From Stappia indica (GTDB lineage: Bacteria > Pseudomonadota > Alphaproteobacteria > Rhizobiales > Stappiaceae): a stretch of 64,000 bases of DNA. The notes under the pieces were generated by a model, which did no database searches, was not told the DNA's origin, and saw only the letters and a list, made by a program, of their open reading frames with translations. The position numbers were made by a program, and so were the translations under genes. The stretch lies in NCBI RefSeq assembly GCF_001696535.1, contig NZ_MBQE01000001.1, positions 434,001 through 498,000 of the forward strand, written 5' to 3'. Below are positions 8,539 to 17,168 of this stretch, one piece after another (the first letter of the stretch is position 1; every line of letters starts with the position of its first letter).

Positions 8539-8940
8539 TCAGATCTTACCGCCGGCCTCCCCCTCGCCGGTGGCCTCCAGCCGCCCGGCCAGCATCTCCA
8601 GACAGGCCGCACCCTCCGAGGCCGTGCGACCAATTGTGCGGAACGTGTCGGCGATCAGCAGGCAGTCGTCCGGGCCGAGCTGCTCGCCCGTCCCCTCGCG
8701 CAGGTCGTCGAGATAGGCGATAAAACCGGCAAGCCGCATCGCACGGGTGCGTGCGGCCTCCATCAGTCGCCGGCGCACGCGCCGCGCCTCCAGCTCGGCA
8801 AAGAGCGAGACCGCCCGCTCCACTTGGTCCTGGCAGTCGCAGGGCAGTCCCATTTCATGCAGCACATGGGCCAGCCGCGACAGCACGTCCTCGTCGCTGT
8901 CGCGAAGGGTCGGCCCCACACCGCCTAGAGGCCGATCCAT
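8539..8940 (-). CDS. Uncharacterised 133-residue protein of the nir operon
   Basis: I do not recognise this protein. It looks soluble and mostly helical, starts MDRPLGGVGPTLRDSDEDVL, has a CDC pair (LPCDCQDQ) near residue 35 and several helices rich in Arg, Glu and Leu. The chosen ATG at 8940 overlaps the nirV stop by 16 bp, implying translational coupling; the longer open frame upstream is the nirV shadow. Genomic position suggests a role with NirV or NirK, or in sensing, but nothing in the sequence shows which. Confidence 0.65.
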   Translation of the reverse strand: MDRPLGGVGPTLRDSDEDVLSRLAHVLHEMGLPCDCQDQVERAVSLFAELEARRVRRRLMEAARTRAMRLAGFIAYLDDLREGTGEQLGPDDCLLIADTFRTIGRTASEGAACLEMLAGRLEATGEGEAGGKI

Positions 8941-9779
8941 GTCTTCAACACCTGCAGGGCGCCGGGCTCGTCGCGCACCAGCCGGATGCCGAGATTGGCA
9001 GGCGGAATGCCGACCGAGCAGGCGCCGGCCTTGGGATCGCGGAAGAACGTGGTCATGTAGGCCCGGTGGCTGCCTTGCGCGATGCGGATGCCGCAGTTCT
9101 CGACGACACTTTCCGCATCCGTGACCGGATCGAAGCGATGGCGCAGGTAGCAACTGTCGGTCCACTCCCAGACGTTGCCGCCCATATCCAGAAGGCCATG
9201 CTCGTTGCTGCCGAAATGGCCGACCGGCCGGGGCGTCGGATCGACATCGGCGCCGCGTGCGGTCTCCGCCTCGTAGAGCGCGATCCAGCGGCGCGAAGGA
9301 TCCTGCGCATCGGCAATGTCGGTCAAGGCGTCGTCGCGATAGCGGCTACCGGCGGCGAGCGACCATTCCCGGTCGGTCGGCAGGCGCCAGGTCTCGCCGG
9401 TCTCCCGGCTGAACCAGGCAGCGTAGGCGACCGCATCGTGCCAATTGATGCCGACGACGGGCATGTCGGCGGCCTGCGGCGCGTCGAGGGCAAGGCAGCC
9501 CCCGGCCTCCACGCAGCGCCCGTACTCGCCCGCTGTCACCTGACGGCGCATGATCTCGAAGGGACGGGTAAGCGAGATCTTCTCCAGCGGCGCATTGGTC
9601 GCGGTGCGCCCGACGAGATACTCGCCCGGCAGGCGGTACGTGATGGAACTCTCCTCGATCCGCACCAGCTCCGGCAAGCCCGCCGGTTCGGCAGCTCCCG
9701 GTAGCGCGGCACCAGCCACAAGCGGCAGCGACAGGACCGCAAAGAGCGGCAGGAGCGTCTTTTTCCCGTTCGCGAGCAT
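8925..9779 (-). CDS. nirV: NirV, formylglycine-generating-enzyme-like (SUMF1) protein
   Basis: The 284-residue protein has a signal peptide (about residues 1-30) and a SUMF1/FGE-sulfatase domain: MRRQVTAGEYGRC, PVVGINWHDAVAYAAWFS, WRLPTDREWSLAA, GLLDMGGNVWEWTDSC and GIRLVRDE. NirV is found directly downstream of nirK in many copper-type denitrifiers and its biochemical role is unsettled. A 66-bp gap with a hairpin separates it from nirK, and its 3' end overlaps the next gene. Confidence 0.87.
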   Translation of the reverse strand: MLANGKKTLLPLFAVLSLPLVAGAALPGAAEPAGLPELVRIEESSITYRLPGEYLVGRTATNAPLEKISLTRPFEIMRRQVTAGEYGRCVEAGGCLALDAPQAADMPVVGINWHDAVAYAAWFSRETGETWRLPTDREWSLAAGSRYRDDALTDIADAQDPSRRWIALYEAETARGADVDPTPRPVGHFGSNEHGLLDMGGNVWEWTDSCYLRHRFDPVTDAESVVENCGIRIAQGSHRAYMTTFFRDPKAGACSVGIPPANLGIRLVRDEPGALQVLKTWIGL

Positions 9780-9807
9780 GGCAGCCTCTCCCCTGTTGGC
9801 AAGGCGA

Positions 9808-9827
9808 CAGCCCGCCGTGGCGGGCTG
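9808..9827. repeat. Hairpin between nirK and nirV
   Basis: CAGCCCGCC (9808-9816) and GGCGGGCTG (9819-9827) form a 9-bp inverted repeat. It starts 18 bp past the nirK stop (transcribed leftward) and has no T-tract. It may stabilise the nirK message or reduce read-through into nirV. Confidence 0.5.
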
Positions 9828-9845
9828 CCGGTTTCGGCTTTGCGG

Positions 9846-10973
9846 TTACTGGACCGCGATGGGGGCCGGAGCGCTGACCTGCATCATCAGGTCGTTGTTC
9901 CACTCGCCCTCGACCTTCACGTGGCCGGTGGCGCCGAGCTCGGCCGCCTCGATGAGGTTGTGGTTCACGTAGGCGTAGATGCCCGGCTGCAGGAACTCGT
10001 AGATCGCCACCGCCGCGCTGCCGCCGCGCACGAACCAGGTCTCCAGGTCGCGCTCGGGCGGGTTGGCGAACTTGCCGGTCTCCCAGACCAGATCACCGTG
10101 GCCGCCGATCAGATGCGGACGGGTGTCGCGATTGGCGGTGCTGTGGATGAACATCACCCGCTCGCCGACCTTCGCGGTCATGGCCTTGTCACCGGTCAGC
10201 GAGTTCTTGGCGCCATTGAAGACCACATGGGTCGGGATCAGCCCGCGCATCACCTCCAGCGTGTCGGCATACGATTCGCCAACGCTCTCGAAGGTCATGT
10301 AGTTGCCGTTCTCGTCCTTCGGGATGTAGAGGTCGAATTCGCCGATCGTGTAGGCCGTGTCGTAGGTGACCGGATTGCCCCGCTCGTCCTTCAGACCGTC
10401 GCGCGGCAGCACCATCAGCGTGCCGCTCATGCCCGACACCACATGCCAGGGCACCATGCCCGGAGGCGCGCAGTGATAGACGAAGGTGCCCGTGCGGGTC
10501 GCCTTGAAGCGCAGCGTCGCCTGCTCGCCCGGATTGATCAGGGTCAGCGCGGCGCCGCCGAGCGCGCCGGTGGCGGCGTGGAAGTCGATATTGTGGGGCA
10601 TCTCGTTGGTTTCGGGATTGACCAGGGTCAGTTCCACGTAATCGCCCTCATGGACAACCATGGTCGGCCCGGGCATCGTGCCGTTGAAGGTCATCGCCTG
10701 GAATGTCGTTCCCTGATCATCCACGACGACCGTCTTCTCCTCGATCGTCATGGTGAACTCGACGATCTTCGGGGCGCCCGGGGCAACGCGGTCGTGATCC
10801 ATCACGGCGGGCGGCGCCACCAGGGTCGCCTGCACACGCTCCAGGTTCGCGGTCTGATCGGGCAGGTCCAGCGCATTCAGCGTCGGGTTCGCCGCCTCGT
10901 CAGCCAGGACCGGGACGACCGCCATCAGAGTGGCCATTGCGGTCCCGATCAGTGCGGTGCGTCTCGTGATCAT
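9846..10973 (-). CDS. nirK: Copper-containing nitrite reductase NirK
   Basis: The 375-residue precursor has a Tat-like leader (TRRTALIG) and two cupredoxin domains. All copper ligands are present: type 1 H127, C168, H177 and M182; type 2 H132, H167 and H338; catalytic D130 and H287 are in [12 protein letters not shown] and RPHLIGGH. It reduces nitrite to nitric oxide in the periplasm, with pseudoazurin as probable donor. It is the first gene of a leftward unit with nirV and the 133-residue gene; a TTG-N8-CAA box lies 76 bp upstream in the region shared with divergent nnrR. Confidence 0.97.
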   Translation of the reverse strand: MITRRTALIGTAMATLMAVVPVLADEAANPTLNALDLPDQTANLERVQATLVAPPAVMDHDRVAPGAPKIVEFTMTIEEKTVVVDDQGTTFQAMTFNGTMPGPTMVVHEGDYVELTLVNPETNEMPHNIDFHAATGALGGAALTLINPGEQATLRFKATRTGTFVYHCAPPGMVPWHVVSGMSGTLMVLPRDGLKDERGNPVTYDTAYTIGEFDLYIPKDENGNYMTFESVGESYADTLEVMRGLIPTHVVFNGAKNSLTGDKAMTAKVGERVMFIHSTANRDTRPHLIGGHGDLVWETGKFANPPERDLETWFVRGGSAAVAIYEFLQPGIYAYVNHNLIEAAELGATGHVKVEGEWNNDLMMQVSAPAPIAVQ

Positions 10974-11042
10974 GATGTATTCCTTTCCTGTCGTGCGTCG
11001 TTTTCGACAAGGTCAGGAAACACCCGCTCGGAGATTTTCTTT

Positions 11043-11056
11043 TTGCGAAAAGGCAA
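11043..11056. promoter_or_regulatory. NnrR-type box between nirK and nnrR
   Basis: TTGCGAAAAGGCAA fits TTG-N8-CAA and sits near the middle of the 147-bp divergent region, about 76 bp from the nirK start and 71 bp from the nnrR start. It could serve nirK activation and nnrR autoregulation. Confidence 0.7.
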
Positions 11057-11120
11057 ACAAGGCCGGCATGCAAGACCGGACACCCTGCGACAAAATGGCA
11101 TCTGAGGAGGGAACCACGGA

Positions 11121-11825
11121 ATGCCGCCTGCACAACTTGACCGCTCCCTGATCCGGGACCTGACGATCTTCCAGTCGATGTCGGACGAGGACCTCGACGC
11201 GGTGCTGGCCATGGCGGTCAGCCGCAGATACGCCATAGGTGCCACCGTCTTCGCACAAGGCGAACCGGCGAGCGAGTTCTTCGCCCTGCTGCACGGCCGG
11301 CTGAAGGTGGTGCAGACGACGCCGGACGGGCAGCAGGTGGTGGTGCGCCATGTCAGCCCCGGCGACATCTTCGGCATCGCCAAGGCGATGCGGCGCACGG
11401 ACTATCCGGCGACGGCCTCCGCCGTCGTCGACAGTCTCGCCCTCGTCTGGCCGTCGAGCCAGTGGGACTCGTTCATCGCCCGCAGCCCGGTGTTGGCGAT
11501 GAATGCGCTGCAGACCGTCGGCCAGCGCCTGCAGGACGCGCATACGCGTATCCGCGAGCTGTCGACTGAGGAAGTGGAACGACGGGTGGCGCATGCCCTG
11601 CTGCGCCTCGTCAATCAGGCCGGCCGCAAGACCGAGGACGGCATCCTCATCGACTTTCCGGTGACCCGTCAGGACATCGCAGAGATGACCGGCACGACGC
11701 TTCACACCGTGAGCCGGGTGATGACCTCGTGGGAAGCACAGGGGCTGGTGTCGAGCGCGCGCAAGAAAGTGGTCGTGTGCAACGCCCACAAGCTGTTCAT
11801 GCTGGCCGAGCGGTCGAACGACTGA
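11121..11825 (+). CDS. nnrR: Crp/Fnr-family regulator of nitrogen-oxide respiration (NnrR/Dnr type)
   Basis: The 234-residue protein has an N-terminal cyclic-nucleotide-binding-like beta barrel (about 12-125), a dimerisation helix, and a C-terminal HTH_Crp domain with VTRQDIAEMTGTTLHTVSRVMTSWEAQGLV as recognition region. No Fnr-type N-terminal cysteine cluster is present, which fits the NO-responsive NnrR/Dnr branch rather than Fnr. It is transcribed divergently from nirK with a GAGGAGGG ribosome-binding site. Four TTG-N8-CAA boxes in the neighbourhood are its probable targets. Whether it uses haem to sense NO cannot be read directly from sequence. Confidence 0.85.
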   Translation: MPPAQLDRSLIRDLTIFQSMSDEDLDAVLAMAVSRRYAIGATVFAQGEPASEFFALLHGRLKVVQTTPDGQQVVVRHVSPGDIFGIAKAMRRTDYPATASAVVDSLALVWPSSQWDSFIARSPVLAMNALQTVGQRLQDAHTRIRELSTEEVERRVAHALLRLVNQAGRKTEDGILIDFPVTRQDIAEMTGTTLHTVSRVMTSWEAQGLVSSARKKVVVCNAHKLFMLAERSND

Positions 11826-11854
11826 TCCGGCCGCCCCGGAAGGGCGACCGGATC
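11824..11854. terminator. Hairpin between convergent nnrR and DUF1858 genes
   Basis: GATCCGG-C-CGCCC pairs with GGGCG-A-CCGGATC across a 5-nt loop, overlapping the last bases of the nnrR stop codon. There is no T-tract, so it is a weak candidate terminator for the convergent pair. Confidence 0.4.
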
Positions 11855-11873
11855 GAAAGTGCCTATACGGATG

Positions 11874-12113
11874 TCAGGCGGCGCCGGCAATCGCGGCATC
11901 GAGCTCGCCGAGGAAGGCATCGAGCGAAATGCCGTGCTCGCGGCAGGCTTCCTCGACATCGTGGATGCGGGCGACCGGACAGCCGATGCACATCATCTTG
12001 TGTCGGATGAACACGGAGATCGTGGCGCGGTAGTTGCTCATCAGCTCCCCGACGAGCGTCTCCGGCCCGACCTTTCTGGCCGCTCCGGCGTTGGAACCCT
12101 GATAGCTGGACAT
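11874..12113 (-). CDS. DUF1858-type small CxxC protein (hybrid-cluster-associated redox disulfide family)
   Basis: The 79-residue protein contains the DUF1858 core: a short helical start, then RHKMMCIGCPVARIHDVEEACREHGI with a CIGC redox-type motif, and a C-terminal helix. The family is often encoded near hybrid cluster protein or nitrogen-oxide genes, and a thiol/disulfide or ligand-binding role is suspected but not established. The ATG at 12113 has a GGGGAG ribosome-binding site. It is divergent from nnrS2 with a shared TTG-N8-CAA box 65 bp upstream, so it is probably NO-responsive. Confidence 0.8.
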   Translation of the reverse strand: MSSYQGSNAGAARKVGPETLVGELMSNYRATISVFIRHKMMCIGCPVARIHDVEEACREHGISLDAFLGELDAAIAGAA

Positions 12114-12171
12114 GGGAGAACTCCCCTTGCAACGTCAGGTGAAAGTCTAGGCTTCCCCGTCGTTCGCGTCT

Positions 12172-12185
12172 TTGCGCGGGAACAA
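12172..12185. promoter_or_regulatory. NnrR-type box between DUF1858 gene and nnrS2
   Basis: TTGCGCGGGAACAA fits TTG-N8-CAA. It is almost exactly central in the 134-bp divergent region, 65 bp from the DUF1858 start and 69 bp from the nnrS2 start, so it could activate both. Confidence 0.65.
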
Positions 12186-12247
12186 CGAGGCAGGCGAATT
12201 CCGCGGTTACTCCTGCAAGCGTCCCCCAACTTGCAAGGACGCCGGCA

Positions 12248-13465
12248 ATGGCACCGCAGACGCGCTCTCTTCCCGCAAACGCAACTCCGATCTCGCCCGC
12301 CATCGGCGGCATGAAACGTCCGGCGAACAACTGGTGGCTTGCCGTTGCCTTCCGGCCGCTATTCCTGGCGGCCGCGCTGCAGGCCGCTGCCGCCGTACCT
12401 CTGTGGATCTGGATCTATACGTCCGGCATCGCCGAAGTCGCCGGCCTGCCGGCGATGACCTGGCACGCGCATGAAATGGTGTTCGGCTTCCTGCCGCCGA
12501 TCATGGCCGGCTACCTGCTGTCGGCAACGCCGAACTGGTCTGGACGGCTGCCGACCGCCGGCCGGCCGCTGGCCTTGCTCGTCGGCCTGTGGCTCACCGG
12601 CCGCCTGATTCCTCTCGTTGCTCCGCTGCCTTTGGCGCTCGCTGCCGATGCGGCCTTTCCGCTCGCGGTCTCGGCGCTGCTGCTCCGCGAGATGCGGCTC
12701 GGGCGCAGCGGCCAGTCGCGGCATGGGTTGATGCTGTTTCCAGTGCTCGCCGCCGCCGCCCTTGCCCACCGGATGCTGGGCAACGATCCGGAGATGGCCG
12801 CGACCTTGGCGCGCACAGGCATCGCCGTGGCGGCTCTGCTGATCTCCGCCGTCGGCGGGCGTCTCGTGCCCAGCCTGACGCGCAATGCGCTGGCCGGACG
12901 CGGCGCCGAGCGGGTGCCCGCTCCTTACGGCCGCTTCGACATCTTCGTGCTGCTGGCGACCAGCATTGCCCTGCCGGCCTGGGTGCTGGCGCCGGATGCC
13001 CCGTTCAGCGCCGTCCTGTTGGCTGGAGCCGGCCTGTTGCAGCTTGCCCGCCTGCTGCGCTGGCGCGGATGGCTGCTTCGGCGCGGCGACATCATCGCCC
13101 TTCACGTAGGCTACGCCTGGCTGGTGGCTGGCTTGCTGCTGGCGTCCCTCTCGGCATTGCCGCACTTCGGCGTGGCGGCCGACAGCGCCTTGCACGCACT
13201 GACTGCCGGCGCGATCGGCAGCATGACGCTTGCGGTGATGAGCCGCCTGGCCACGACCCGCGGTCCCGGCGGCCATGCCGGACAGCGGCTTTGCGCGGTT
13301 GCCTTGCTGCTCGTCAACGTCGGGGCGCTGCTGCGCGTGGCAGCTCCGCTGTTCCCGGAGCACTACCTGCATCTCGTGGGTGCTGGCGCGGCCCTCTGGA
13401 GCCTCGCCTATCTGCTTTTCGCCAGCGCACAAGTTCAGCCGTCGCGCAGCAGCGCCTCGCATTGA
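12248..13465 (+). CDS. nnrS: NnrS family haem-copper membrane protein (copy 2)
   Basis: The 405-residue polytopic protein has the NnrS landmarks VAFRPLFLAAAL, TWHAHEMVFGFLPPIMAGYLL, GGRLVPSLTRNAL and LHALTAGAIGSMTLAVMSRL. It shares layout with the copy at 5103-6299, but the two differ clearly in sequence and are not a recent duplication. The start at 12248 places about 20 extra polar residues before MKRPANNWW, so the ATG at 12311 is an alternative. It is oriented with nap and preceded by a TTG-N8-CAA box. Confidence 0.88.
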   Translation: MAPQTRSLPANATPISPAIGGMKRPANNWWLAVAFRPLFLAAALQAAAAVPLWIWIYTSGIAEVAGLPAMTWHAHEMVFGFLPPIMAGYLLSATPNWSGRLPTAGRPLALLVGLWLTGRLIPLVAPLPLALAADAAFPLAVSALLLREMRLGRSGQSRHGLMLFPVLAAAALAHRMLGNDPEMAATLARTGIAVAALLISAVGGRLVPSLTRNALAGRGAERVPAPYGRFDIFVLLATSIALPAWVLAPDAPFSAVLLAGAGLLQLARLLRWRGWLLRRGDIIALHVGYAWLVAGLLLASLSALPHFGVAADSALHALTAGAIGSMTLAVMSRLATTRGPGGHAGQRLCAVALLLVNVGALLRVAAPLFPEHYLHLVGAGAALWSLAYLLFASAQVQPSRSSASH

Positions 13466-13708
13466 GCACGCGCAACATTCCAATATTAGAGACAACAGCT
13501 TTAACCGCGGCGAACCCGATGATGTGACGAATTTATGAAATAGAAAAATCAAAAAACTGTCGATCAACGTCAAAAATAACAAGGGAAATAGGTCAGCAAT
13601 ATTCACCCACTCACAGGATACGGAGTTTTGCGCATTGATGTTGCATATTTTTGTATCCAGACTGCTTTTCAAGTCACAGCAACACCATCCGAAAGGACGC
13701 GTGTCGAT
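13466..13708. other. AT-rich leader region upstream of nap
   Basis: This 243-bp stretch is far richer in A and T than the rest of the window, especially 13530-13680. It contains no convincing gene. I looked for TTG-N8-CAA and for Fnr-like TTGAT-N4-ATCAA sites and found none, although half-sites (GATCAA near 13562, TTGATG near 13636) occur. It probably holds the nap promoter. Confidence 0.5.
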
Positions 13709-13903
13709 ATGACCGGATCGGGGGAGAATGGTGCCGGCGCCGCGGATCGGCGGCGCTGGCGCACGGAATTGCTGGCCTTTCTGGTGCTGGCGTTCGGCGT
13801 ATGGCCTTTTGTCGCCGTCGCCGTCGTCGGCGCCTACGGCTTTGCCGTGTGGATGCTGCAGCTGATATTCGGCCCTCCCGGGCCGCCGTCGGCGCTGCAT
13901 TGA
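13709..13903 (+). CDS. napE: NapE small membrane component of periplasmic nitrate reductase cluster
   Basis: The 64-residue protein has a charged N-terminus (ADRRRWRTE) and one or two closely spaced hydrophobic segments (LLAFLVLAFGVWPFVAVAVV, then GFAVWMLQLIFGPPGPP), typical of NapE/TorE-type proteins. Its role is unknown; it is usually the first gene of napEFDABC. The ATG at 13709 has GAAAGGA upstream; the frame is open to 13628 but the added segment looks non-coding and AT-rich. Confidence 0.85.
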   Translation: MTGSGENGAGAADRRRWRTELLAFLVLAFGVWPFVAVAVVGAYGFAVWMLQLIFGPPGPPSALH

Positions 13904-13913
13904 GGGTCGAGCA

Positions 13914-14420
13914 ATGACCCTGCCCTTCGACCCCGCAAGACGACGTTTCCTGACGGGACGCGCCTCCCGGCCACCTTCCGACGGCCCGCTGCTTCCGCCC
14001 TGGCTTGCGCCGGAGGCGCTGGCGCACTGCACGGCGTGCAACGCCTGCGTCGACACCTGTCCGACCGGCATCGTCGAGATGCAGCACGGCCGGCCGGCGC
14101 TGTCCTTCGCCTCGGGCGAATGCACCTTTTGCGGCGCCTGCGCCGAGGCCTGCCCGGAGAACCTGTTCGACCTGGAGCGGGAGGACCTGCCTTACAGGCC
14201 GCAGATCGCTGCGCACTGTCTGCCGCGCGCAGGGATCGACTGTCAGGCCTGCCGCGATGCCTGTCCGCAGGAGGCGATCCGCTTTCCTCCTCGCCGCGGC
14301 GGTCCGTTCCTGCCGCAGGTCACGGCCTCGCTGTGTACCGGCTGCGGCGCCTGCGTCGCGCCCTGTCCCGTCTCGGCGATCGCGCTTGCTCCCATGGCTG
14401 AGGAGACCTGCGATGCCTGA
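13914..14420 (+). CDS. napF: NapF ferredoxin-type maturation protein
   Basis: The 168-residue cytoplasmic protein has four cysteine-rich iron-sulfur motifs: CTACNACVDTCPTG, CTFCGACAEACPEN, CQACRDACPQE and CTGCGACVAPCPVS. NapF helps activate NapA, probably through iron-sulfur or redox steps before export. It starts 10 bp after napE and its end overlaps napD by 8 bp. Confidence 0.93.
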   Translation: MTLPFDPARRRFLTGRASRPPSDGPLLPPWLAPEALAHCTACNACVDTCPTGIVEMQHGRPALSFASGECTFCGACAEACPENLFDLEREDLPYRPQIAAHCLPRAGIDCQACRDACPQEAIRFPPRRGGPFLPQVTASLCTGCGACVAPCPVSAIALAPMAEETCDA

Positions 14421-14664
14421 CAGCCCCACCGTCCCCCTCGCCATTTCCAGTGCCGTCGTCTCGGTTCTTCCGGGCCGGCTGGACAGCGTTGCCGCGACCC
14501 TGTCCGACCTTCCCGGCGTAGAGGTCCGCGCCGCCGAGGGCAGCAAGATCGTCATCGTCCTGGAGGCCCCGCGCGGCGAGACCGGCAGGCAGCTGGTCGA
14601 GATCGCCCTGCTCGACGGCGTGGTGTCCGCCAACATGGTTTTCGAACATATCGAGGAGGTCTGA
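14413..14664 (+). CDS. napD: NapD, NapA signal-peptide-binding chaperone
   Basis: The 83-residue ferredoxin-fold protein ([29 protein letters not shown]..., ending MVFEHIEEV) matches NapD, which binds the twin-arginine signal peptide of NapA and delays export until the cofactor is loaded. The ATG at 14413 overlaps the napF stop; the longer open frame upstream is the napF shadow. Only 2 bp separate it from napA. Confidence 0.92.
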   Translation: MPDSPTVPLAISSAVVSVLPGRLDSVAATLSDLPGVEVRAAEGSKIVIVLEAPRGETGRQLVEIALLDGVVSANMVFEHIEEV

Positions 14665-14666
14665 CG

Positions 14667-17168
14667 ATGGAGCTTGAGCTCTCCAGACGCGACATGATCA
14701 AGGCGCAGGCCGCAGCCGTCGCGGCTGCCGCCGCCGGCATCGCCCTGCCCGCCGACGCGCAGCCGGTCCCCGGCGGCATCGGCACGCTCGACATCAAGTG
14801 GTCGAAGGCGCCCTGCCGTTTCTGCGGCACCGGCTGCGGCGTCATGGTCGGCGTGAAGGAAGGACAGGTGGTCGCCACCCATGGCGACATGCAGGCAGAG
14901 GTCAATCGCGGCCTCAACTGCATCAAGGGCTATTTCCTGTCGAAGATCATGTATGGCGAGGACCGCCTGACCACACCCCTGATGCGCAAGCGCGGCGGCA
15001 GCTATCACAAGGACGGCGAGTTCGAGCCGGTCTCCTGGGACGAGGCCTTCGACCTGATAGCGAAGAAGGCCAAGGAGACGCTGGCGGCCAAGGGGCCGAC
15101 GGCGCTCGGCATGTTCGGCTCCGGCCAGTGGACGATTTTCGAGGGCTACGCCGCCACCAAGCTGATGCGCGCGGGCTTCCGCTCCAACAATCTCGATCCC
15201 AACGCCCGCCACTGCATGGCCTCTGCCGCCACCGCCTTCATGCGCGCCTTCGGCATGGACGAGCCGATGGGCTGCTACGACGATTTCGAGCATGCCGACG
15301 CCTTCGTGCTGTGGGGCTCGAACATGGCGGAGATGCACCCGATCCTGTGGACCCGCCTCGCCGACCGGCGGCTCGGCCACGAGCATGTCCGCGTCGCGGT
15401 GCTGTCGACCTTCACCCATCGCAGCATGGACCTTGCCGACGTCCCGGTCGTGTTCAAGCCGGGCACGGATCTGGCGATCCTCAACTACATCGCCAACCAC
15501 ATCATCGAGACCGGCCGCGTGAACGAGGACTTCGTGCGCGACCATGCGGTGTTCATGACCGGCCAGACCGACATCGGTTATGGCCTGCGCCCGGACAACG
15601 AGCTGGAACTCAAGGCCGCGGGGGCCGGCGATCCGGGCAAGATGGAGCCGGCTGACTTCGAGACCTTCCGCAAGCTGGTGTCGGAATACACGCTGGAGCG
15701 GGTGTCGGAACTGTCCGGCGTCGAGCCCGATTTCCTGCGCGAGCTCGCCGAGCTCTACGCCGACCCGGACCGCAAGGTCATGTCGCTGTGGACCATGGGC
15801 TTCAACCAGCATGTGCGCGGTGTCTGGGCCAACCACATGGTCTACAACCTGCATCTCCTGACCGGGAAGATCGCCGAGCCGGGCAACAGCCCGTTCTCGC
15901 TGACCGGCCAGCCGTCCGCCTGCGGCACGGCGCGCGAGGTCGGCACCTTCGCCCACCGCCTGCCCGCCGACATGGTGGTGACCAATCCCGAGCACCGCAA
16001 GCATGCGGAGGAGATCTGGAAGCTGCCCGAGGGCCTGCTGCCGGACAAGCCGGGCTACCACGCCGTCCTGCAGGACCGGATGCTGCGCGACGGCAAGCTC
16101 AACTGGTACTGGGTCCAGGTGAACAACAACGTCCAGGCCGCCCCCAACAACAGCCAGGAGACCTATCCCGGTTATCGCAACCCGGACAATTTCATCGTCG
16201 TCTCCGATGCCTATCCGACGGTGACGGCGCTCGCCGCCGACGTCATCCTGCCCGCCGCCATGTGGGTGGAAAAGGAAGGCGCCTACGGCAATGCCGAGCG
16301 GCGGACCCATGTCTGGCACCAGCTGGTTACCGCCAAGGGCGAAGCCCGTTCCGATCTGTGGCAGCTGATGGAGTTCTCCAAGCGCTTCACCACGGACGAG
16401 GTGTGGCCCGCCGAGATTCTCGACGCCCACCCCGAGTATCGCGGCAAGACGCTGTTCGATGTGCTGTATCGCAACGGCAATGTCGACCGTTTCCCGCTGT
16501 CGGAGATCAACCCCGATTACGAGAACCAGGAGGCGAAGGACTTCGGCTTCTACGTCCACAAGGGACTGTTCGAGGAATATGCCGAGTTCGGCCGCGGCCA
16601 CGGCCACGACCTGGCGCCCTATGACCGCTACCACGAGGTGCGGGGCCTGCGCTGGCCGGTGGTCGACGGCGAGGAAACCCGCTGGCGCTACCGCGAGGGA
16701 TACGACCCTTACGTGAAGCCGGGCGAAGGCGTGCGCTTCTACGGCCGCAAGGATGGACGGGCGGTGATCCTCGCCGTGCCTTACGAGCCGCCTGCGGAAG
16801 TGCCGGACGAGGAGTTTGACCTGTGGCTGGTGACCGGACGGGTGCTGGAGCACTGGCACTCGGGCTCGATGACCATGCGCGTGCCCGAGCTTTACAAGGC
16901 CTTCCCCGGCGCCCGCGTCTTCATGCATCCCGACGATGCCCGCGCCCGCGGCCTGAACCAGGGAACCGAGGTCGTGGTCACCTCCCGGCGCGGCGAGATC
17001 CGCTCGCGCATCGAGACGCGCGGACGCAACCGCATGCCGCGCGGTGTGATCTTCGTGCCGTGGTTCGACGCCAGCCAGCTGATCAACAAGGTCACGCTCG
17101 ACGCCACCGATCCCATCTCCAAGCAGACGGATTTCAAGAAATGCGCAGTCAAGGTCTCCACCGCGTAG
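14667..17168 (+). CDS. napA: Periplasmic nitrate reductase catalytic subunit NapA
   Basis: The 833-residue precursor starts with a Tat signal ([19 protein letters not shown]). The 4Fe-4S cluster uses C50, C53, C57 and C85 (CRFCGTGCG and LNCIKG), and NARHCMASA carries the molybdenum-ligand Cys. Molybdopterin-binding and C-terminal dinucleotide-binding regions ([23 protein letters not shown]) are intact. It reduces nitrate to nitrite in the periplasm as a NapAB complex with electrons from NapC. The length matches the alphaproteobacterial family. Confidence 0.97.
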   Translation: MELELSRRDMIKAQAAAVAAAAAGIALPADAQPVPGGIGTLDIKWSKAPCRFCGTGCGVMVGVKEGQVVATHGDMQAEVNRGLNCIKGYFLSKIMYGEDRLTTPLMRKRGGSYHKDGEFEPVSWDEAFDLIAKKAKETLAAKGPTALGMFGSGQWTIFEGYAATKLMRAGFRSNNLDPNARHCMASAATAFMRAFGMDEPMGCYDDFEHADAFVLWGSNMAEMHPILWTRLADRRLGHEHVRVAVLSTFTHRSMDLADVPVVFKPGTDLAILNYIANHIIETGRVNEDFVRDHAVFMTGQTDIGYGLRPDNELELKAAGAGDPGKMEPADFETFRKLVSEYTLERVSELSGVEPDFLRELAELYADPDRKVMSLWTMGFNQHVRGVWANHMVYNLHLLTGKIAEPGNSPFSLTGQPSACGTAREVGTFAHRLPADMVVTNPEHRKHAEEIWKLPEGLLPDKPGYHAVLQDRMLRDGKLNWYWVQVNNNVQAAPNNSQETYPGYRNPDNFIVVSDAYPTVTALAADVILPAAMWVEKEGAYGNAERRTHVWHQLVTAKGEARSDLWQLMEFSKRFTTDEVWPAEILDAHPEYRGKTLFDVLYRNGNVDRFPLSEINPDYENQEAKDFGFYVHKGLFEEYAEFGRGHGHDLAPYDRYHEVRGLRWPVVDGEETRWRYREGYDPYVKPGEGVRFYGRKDGRAVILAVPYEPPAEVPDEEFDLWLVTGRVLEHWHSGSMTMRVPELYKAFPGARVFMHPDDARARGLNQGTEVVVTSRRGEIRSRIETRGRNRMPRGVIFVPWFDASQLINKVTLDATDPISKQTDFKKCAVKVSTA

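Noticed and set aside
13466-13708. A possible NnrR or Fnr box upstream of napE
   Set aside because: Every TTG in this stretch was checked on the plus strand and none has CAA eight bases later; only half-sites are present.
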